From NCBI GenBank assembly GCA_052384575.1, contig JBQSUQ010000011.1: a stretch of DNA of 64,000 nucleotides; one strand, given 5' to 3'. Source of the DNA: JBQSUQ01 sp052384575 (GTDB lineage: Bacteria; Pseudomonadota; Gammaproteobacteria; Enterobacterales; Pasteurellaceae). Of this stretch, positions 60,281-64,000 are shown piece after piece; the first letter of the stretch is position 1; the number at the start of each line of letters is the position of its first letter. The notes under the pieces are model-generated. The model was not told where the DNA came from. It was given only the letters and a program-made list of their open reading frames with translations, and ran no database searches. Both the position numbers and the translations under genes were made by a program.

Positions 60281-61246
60281 ATGAAAAAAACATTAAAACT
60301 TTCTCTTATCGCAAGCGTGGCTATGGCAGCATTTAGTGCACAAGCTGCAGAAGAACAATTCATTACTATTGGTACGGGTGGACAAACTGGTGTGTATTAT
60401 GTGGTTGGAACATCAATTTGTCAGTTAGTAAATCGTGATACAGCGAAAACCCATGTGAAATGTAATGCGCCTTCAACGGGTGCTTCTGTTGCTAACTTAA
60501 ATGCAATTGCAGATAAACAAATGGATATGGGGATTGCCCAGTCAGACTGGCAATATCATGCATATAATGGAACAAGTTCATTCCAAGGCAAGAAAAATGA
60601 TAAATTACGTGCCGTATTTTCATTACATGCTGAGCCATTCACTTTAATGGCGCGTGATGATTCTGGCATTAAAAGTTTTGATGATCTTAAAGGTAAACGT
60701 GTAAACGTTGGTGATCCAGGTTCAGGTACCAGAGCTACAATTAATGTGATTATGGCGGCAAAAGGCTGGACAGATAAAGATTATAAAGTCGCAGCTGAAT
60801 TAAAACCGGCTGAAATGGCGTCTGCAATGTGTGATAATAACTTAGATGCGATTACTTATAACGTTGGTCACCCAAATGGTGCATTAAAAGAAGCCGCGGC
60901 TTCTTGTGATTCGCATTTAGTGTCTGTAACTGGTCCAGAAATTGATAAACTTGTTGAAGAACATTCTTATTATGCAAAAGCTGTGATTCCAGGTGGTTTA
61001 TATAAAGGTACAGATAATCCAGTGGAAACCTTTGGTTCTTATGCAACGTTAGTGACTTCTGAAGAGGTATCTGCAGATAAAGTGTATGCGGTTGTGAAAG
61101 CGGTATTTGATAACTTTGAACGTTTTAAACGTTTACACCCTGCGTTTGCTAATCTAAAAGAACAAGAAATGATTACGAACGCCTTATCTGCTCCTTTACA
61201 TGAAGGTGCTGCACGTTACTATAAAGAACGTGGTTGGTTAAAATAA
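60281..61246 (+). CDS. TAXI-type TRAP transporter solute-binding protein
   Basis: This 321-residue periplasmic protein has a signal peptide (cleavage after FSAQA near residue 22). It shows FITIGTGGQTGVYYVVGTSI, the TAXI family hallmark, QSDWQYHAY near 93, VNVGDPGSGTRATINVIM near 141 and ITYNVGHPNGALKEA. It delivers a carboxylate-type solute to the membrane component encoded next. The ligand is unknown (glutamate-type solutes are known for some TAXI proteins). GGGGAG precedes the ATG. Confidence 0.93.
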   Translation: MKKTLKLSLIASVAMAAFSAQAAEEQFITIGTGGQTGVYYVVGTSICQLVNRDTAKTHVKCNAPSTGASVANLNAIADKQMDMGIAQSDWQYHAYNGTSSFQGKKNDKLRAVFSLHAEPFTLMARDDSGIKSFDDLKGKRVNVGDPGSGTRATINVIMAAKGWTDKDYKVAAELKPAEMASAMCDNNLDAITYNVGHPNGALKEAAASCDSHLVSVTGPEIDKLVEEHSYYAKAVIPGGLYKGTDNPVETFGSYATLVTSEEVSADKVYAVVKAVFDNFERFKRLHPAFANLKEQEMITNALSAPLHEGAARYYKERGWLK

Positions 61247-61338
61247 TCTTATGTAACAATAAGTTAAATTAATTTATTACACCCCGCACTCGCCCTGTGG
61301 GGTGTCTGTTTTGTTATTATTTGGGAAAATTTTTTATT

Positions 61339-63978
61339 ATGTCAGCTCAATCAAAACATATTGATTATGATGATTTACAAGATATGGTGGCTTCCAATGA
61401 TGCTGGTGGACGTAATCCTTCAGGGATGACGAAAAAGCTCATTGTTGTAACTGCTATTTTGTGGTCTTTATTTCAATTGTATTATACCTCGCCATTGCCG
61501 TTTTGGTTACAAGAGGTTTTAACGCACGCGGGAATTGACTTAACCGTTGTGGTAGATGATACAAAAGCGCGGTCATTTCATTTAGCATTTGCCTTGTTTT
61601 TGGCTTTCTTGTCTTTCCCTGCTTTTGCGACGTCGCCAAAACATCGCGTGCCACCTTTAGATTGGGTGTTTGCTATTGCGGGCGCGTTTCTTGGTGCTTA
61701 TTATTTATTCTTCTATCAAGGCATAGTCAATCGTGTTGGTGCGCCTAATCTGCAAGATATTATTGCGGGTTGTATTGGTGTCCTTTTATTGTTAGAAGCA
61801 ACTCGTCGTAGCCTTGGTTTACCTCTGGTAATTATTGCAGTTATCTTTTTACTCTATAATTTCTTTGGACAATTCTTACCAACAGATTGGTTGATCAGTC
61901 ACCGTTCAGGATCGTTGTCACAAATGGTCAACCAACAATGGATTACCACTGAAGGTGTATTTGGTGTGGCATTAGGGGTATCAACCAAATATGTTTTCTT
62001 ATTTGTCTTATTTGGTGCCTTGTTAGATAAAGCGGGTGCAGGTAACTATTTTATTAAAACAGCATTTGCTTATTTAGGACATTTAAATGGAGGTCCAGCG
62101 AAAGCAGCAGTTGTTTCTTCTGCTTTAACAGGATTAGTATCTGGTTCTTCTATTGCAAATGTGGTCACAACGGGTACATTCACCATTCCAATGATGAAAC
62201 GTGTTGGCTTTTCAGCGGAAAAAGCGGGGGCAGTTGAGGTCGCTTCATCGGTAAACGGACAAATTATGCCACCAGTAATGGGGGCTGCAGCATTCTTAAT
62301 GATTGAATATGTGAATATGCCATATAGTCAATTAATAACGCATGCATTTTTACCCGCACTTATTTCTTATATTTCATTAGTTTATATTGTTCACTTAGAA
62401 GCTTGTAAATTAGGATTAAAAGGGTTAGAGCGCGTTGATCCTGCACGTCCATTCTTAATGGTATTAATTCGCAGCCTAGGTTTCTTTTTAACCATGTGCA
62501 TTCTCTATTTTGTATTAGATTTTGCGTTAGGCTGGTTGAAAGTGGTTGCACCAAATTATTCATTTTTAATTATTTGTGCTTTATTGGGCGTCGTTTATTT
62601 AGGATTAATTCGTCGTGTCGCGAAATTCCCTGATTTAGAACCTGATGATCCAAATGCAAAAATTGTGCGATTACCTTCAGCGAAACCGACAGTTAATGCA
62701 GGCTTACATTATTTATTACCTGTTGTGGTATTGATGTGGTGTTTAATGATTGAACGTTTATCTCCGGGACTTTCTGCTTTCTGGGGCATTATGGCGTTAT
62801 CTTTCATTTTGGTTACACAACATGCGTTATTAAGTTGGTTCCGCGCTGAAAAAACAGATAAATCATCATTAATCAAACAAGGTGTTATGGAATTAGTTGA
62901 TGGTTTAGAAGTTGGCGCACGCAATATGATTGGTATCGGTATTGCAACCGCAACTGCAGGTATTATTGTTGGGGTAGTTGCGTTAACTGGATTTGGCGTG
63001 CAGCTTGCTAACATTATTGAATTGCTCTCAATGGGTAACATTCTGTTAATGTTAATTTTGGTTGCGATGTTCAGCTTGGTTCTAGGAATGGGCTTGCCGA
63101 CAACAGCGAACTATATCGTGGTGTCTTCGTTAATGGCGTTAGTGATTGTCGAAGTCGGTAAACAAAATGGCTTAATCGTACCTTTAATCGCAGTACATTT
63201 ATTCGTGTTCTATTTCGGGATTATGGCGGATGTTACACCACCGGTTGGATTGGCTTCATTTGCCGCAGCTGCAATCTCTGGTGGTAGTCCAATTAAAACG
63301 GGGATGACTGCTTTCTATTACAGCTTACGTACTGCAATTTTACCGTTCTTATTTATTTTTAATACGGACTTATTGCTCATTGATGTCGGTTGGGCGAAAG
63401 GCACATTGGTGTTTATCATTGCTACCATTGGTATTATGGTGTTTACCGCCGCAAGTATGGGATATTTCTTCACTAAGAATAAACGTTGGGAAAGTGCGGT
63501 GTTAATTTTGGCTGCTTTTATGTTATTCCGTCCAGGTTTCTTTATGGAATACATTTCGCCAACCGCTCGTCATGTTGAACCAACTTATTTGCTCCAAGAG
63601 TTAGAGCATACACCTGTTGGGCAAAATATTATGCTGAAAGTCTCAGGGTTAAATCCTTATGGCAAAGAAATTCAATTCTATTCTCAACTTGCTGTGCCAG
63701 AAGGTGCAACAGGCGAAGATAGAGTGAAAGCGCTTGGTTTAACATTATTGGATACGGGTGAACAAATTGATATTGACGGTAAATTGTTACCGAAGATTTT
63801 AATTGATAACGTAGAAATTGATTCACCAGCGGCTAAAGCAGGTCTAAATTGGGATCAAACCATTATTGAAGTGGCGTTGCCAACACATTCATTAGCAAAA
63901 GAATGGATGTTTATTCCGGCCTTATTATTAGTGTTAGGTATTGTTTGGAATCAACGTCGTCGAATAAAGAATCAATAA
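61339..63978 (+). CDS. TRAP transporter fused 4TM/12TM permease (TAXI type) with C-terminal extension
   Basis: This 879-residue protein has a fused small and large membrane subunit. Seen are NMIGIGIATATAGIIVGVVALTG, GMGLPTTANYIVVSSL and DVTPPVGLASFAAAAISG in the DctM part. After the last membrane block of the transporter it carries a roughly 150-residue extension (DUF3394-like) containing a PDZ-like VEIDSPAAKAGL and a final helix (MFIPALLLVLGIVW). It pairs with the TAXI protein upstream (92 bp). The ATG at 61339 follows weak GGGAAA; a 14-codon open extension upstream looks non-coding. Confidence 0.92.
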   Translation: MSAQSKHIDYDDLQDMVASNDAGGRNPSGMTKKLIVVTAILWSLFQLYYTSPLPFWLQEVLTHAGIDLTVVVDDTKARSFHLAFALFLAFLSFPAFATSPKHRVPPLDWVFAIAGAFLGAYYLFFYQGIVNRVGAPNLQDIIAGCIGVLLLLEATRRSLGLPLVIIAVIFLLYNFFGQFLPTDWLISHRSGSLSQMVNQQWITTEGVFGVALGVSTKYVFLFVLFGALLDKAGAGNYFIKTAFAYLGHLNGGPAKAAVVSSALTGLVSGSSIANVVTTGTFTIPMMKRVGFSAEKAGAVEVASSVNGQIMPPVMGAAAFLMIEYVNMPYSQLITHAFLPALISYISLVYIVHLEACKLGLKGLERVDPARPFLMVLIRSLGFFLTMCILYFVLDFALGWLKVVAPNYSFLIICALLGVVYLGLIRRVAKFPDLEPDDPNAKIVRLPSAKPTVNAGLHYLLPVVVLMWCLMIERLSPGLSAFWGIMALSFILVTQHALLSWFRAEKTDKSSLIKQGVMELVDGLEVGARNMIGIGIATATAGIIVGVVALTGFGVQLANIIELLSMGNILLMLILVAMFSLVLGMGLPTTANYIVVSSLMALVIVEVGKQNGLIVPLIAVHLFVFYFGIMADVTPPVGLASFAAAAISGGSPIKTGMTAFYYSLRTAILPFLFIFNTDLLLIDVGWAKGTLVFIIATIGIMVFTAASMGYFFTKNKRWESAVLILAAFMLFRPGFFMEYISPTARHVEPTYLLQELEHTPVGQNIMLKVSGLNPYGKEIQFYSQLAVPEGATGEDRVKALGLTLLDTGEQIDIDGKLLPKILIDNVEIDSPAAKAGLNWDQTIIEVALPTHSLAKEWMFIPALLLVLGIVWNQRRRIKNQ

Positions 63979-63986
63979 AATCAGGC

Positions 63987-64000
63987 TAGCTATAAAGCTA
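63987..64000 (+). terminator. Partial hairpin at the right edge
   Basis: TAGCT (63987-63991) and AGCTA (63996-64000) pair just after the TRAP permease stop. The rest of the structure lies outside the window, so it is only a possible terminator. Confidence 0.3.

Noticed and set aside
1..64000. tRNA or rRNA genes, insertion sequences, prophage
   Set aside because: I saw no cloverleaf T-loop signatures, rRNA stretches, transposase or integrase genes, or terminal inverted repeats on reading both strands; small RNAs could still be missed.

Overview
The window looks like a chromosomal segment of a Pasteurellaceae bacterium. The 9-bp core AAGTGCGGT / ACCGCACTT, which is the Haemophilus-type DNA uptake sequence (USS), recurs throughout, both inside genes and as inverted pairs that form terminators. 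The DNA is AT-rich, and many proteins read as close relatives of H. influenzae or E. coli proteins. A tryptophanase operon and a hydrogenase-2 operon together suggest an indole-positive, facultatively anaerobic species of the Haemophilus/Aggregatibacter/Pasteurella/Rodentibacter group rather than H. influenzae Rd. The species cannot be named from the sequence alone.

Layout. 1-7.4 kb: a type I restriction-modification locus on the minus strand (hsdR, an AlbA_2/Schlafen-like ATPase gene with a G8 tract, hsdM; no hsdS in the window), followed by a gene-poor stretch with a decayed outer-membrane-protein gene. 7.4-11.6 kb: transketolase, then a tight set of methyltransferase, LMW tyrosine phosphatase, yqgE and ruvX. 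11.7-21 kb: a ten-gene minus-strand cluster for molybdate/oxyanion acquisition (molA-molB-molC, a methyltransferase, modA-modB-short modC, modD, a small membrane protein and a TonB-dependent receptor), with a ModE-like operator at its head. 21-24.5 kb: uspA, the nitrate sensor narQ, and an orphan AfuA-type binding protein with a strikingly structured 5' leader. 24.7-31.2 kb: hydrogenase-2 operon hybOABCDE-hybG. 31.4-44.4 kb: housekeeping genes (trmA-rsmJ, mutS, an ABC exporter, glmS with a DeoR regulator, hupA, yjaG, hemE, lgtF, ppa). 44.4-56.9 kb: an M48 lipoprotein protease, two envelope proteins, trpS, gph, ridA, a flavin reductase, fabR-oxyR with the divergent hybrid peroxiredoxin-glutaredoxin, recQ-cyaY, lptM-lysA and murB. 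57-64 kb: the tryptophanase operon with a recognisable TnaC leader peptide and a perfect CRP site, followed by a TAXI-type TRAP transporter.

How the genes fit together. Molybdenum uptake, NarQ and hydrogenase-2 all belong to anaerobic respiration: molybdenum would supply the cofactor of nitrate reductase and formate dehydrogenase, and hydrogenase-2 feeds H2 electrons to quinone. The tna operon would be induced by tryptophan and repressed through CRP. The strongest candidates for something new are (i) the combined Mol/Mod/ModD/methyltransferase/TonB-receptor cluster as a possible chelated-molybdenum uptake system, (ii) a three-way-junction RNA leader with an alternative pairing next to the start codon of the orphan AfuA-like gene, and (iii) the AlbA-ATPase gene with a slippery G tract inside the restriction locus.
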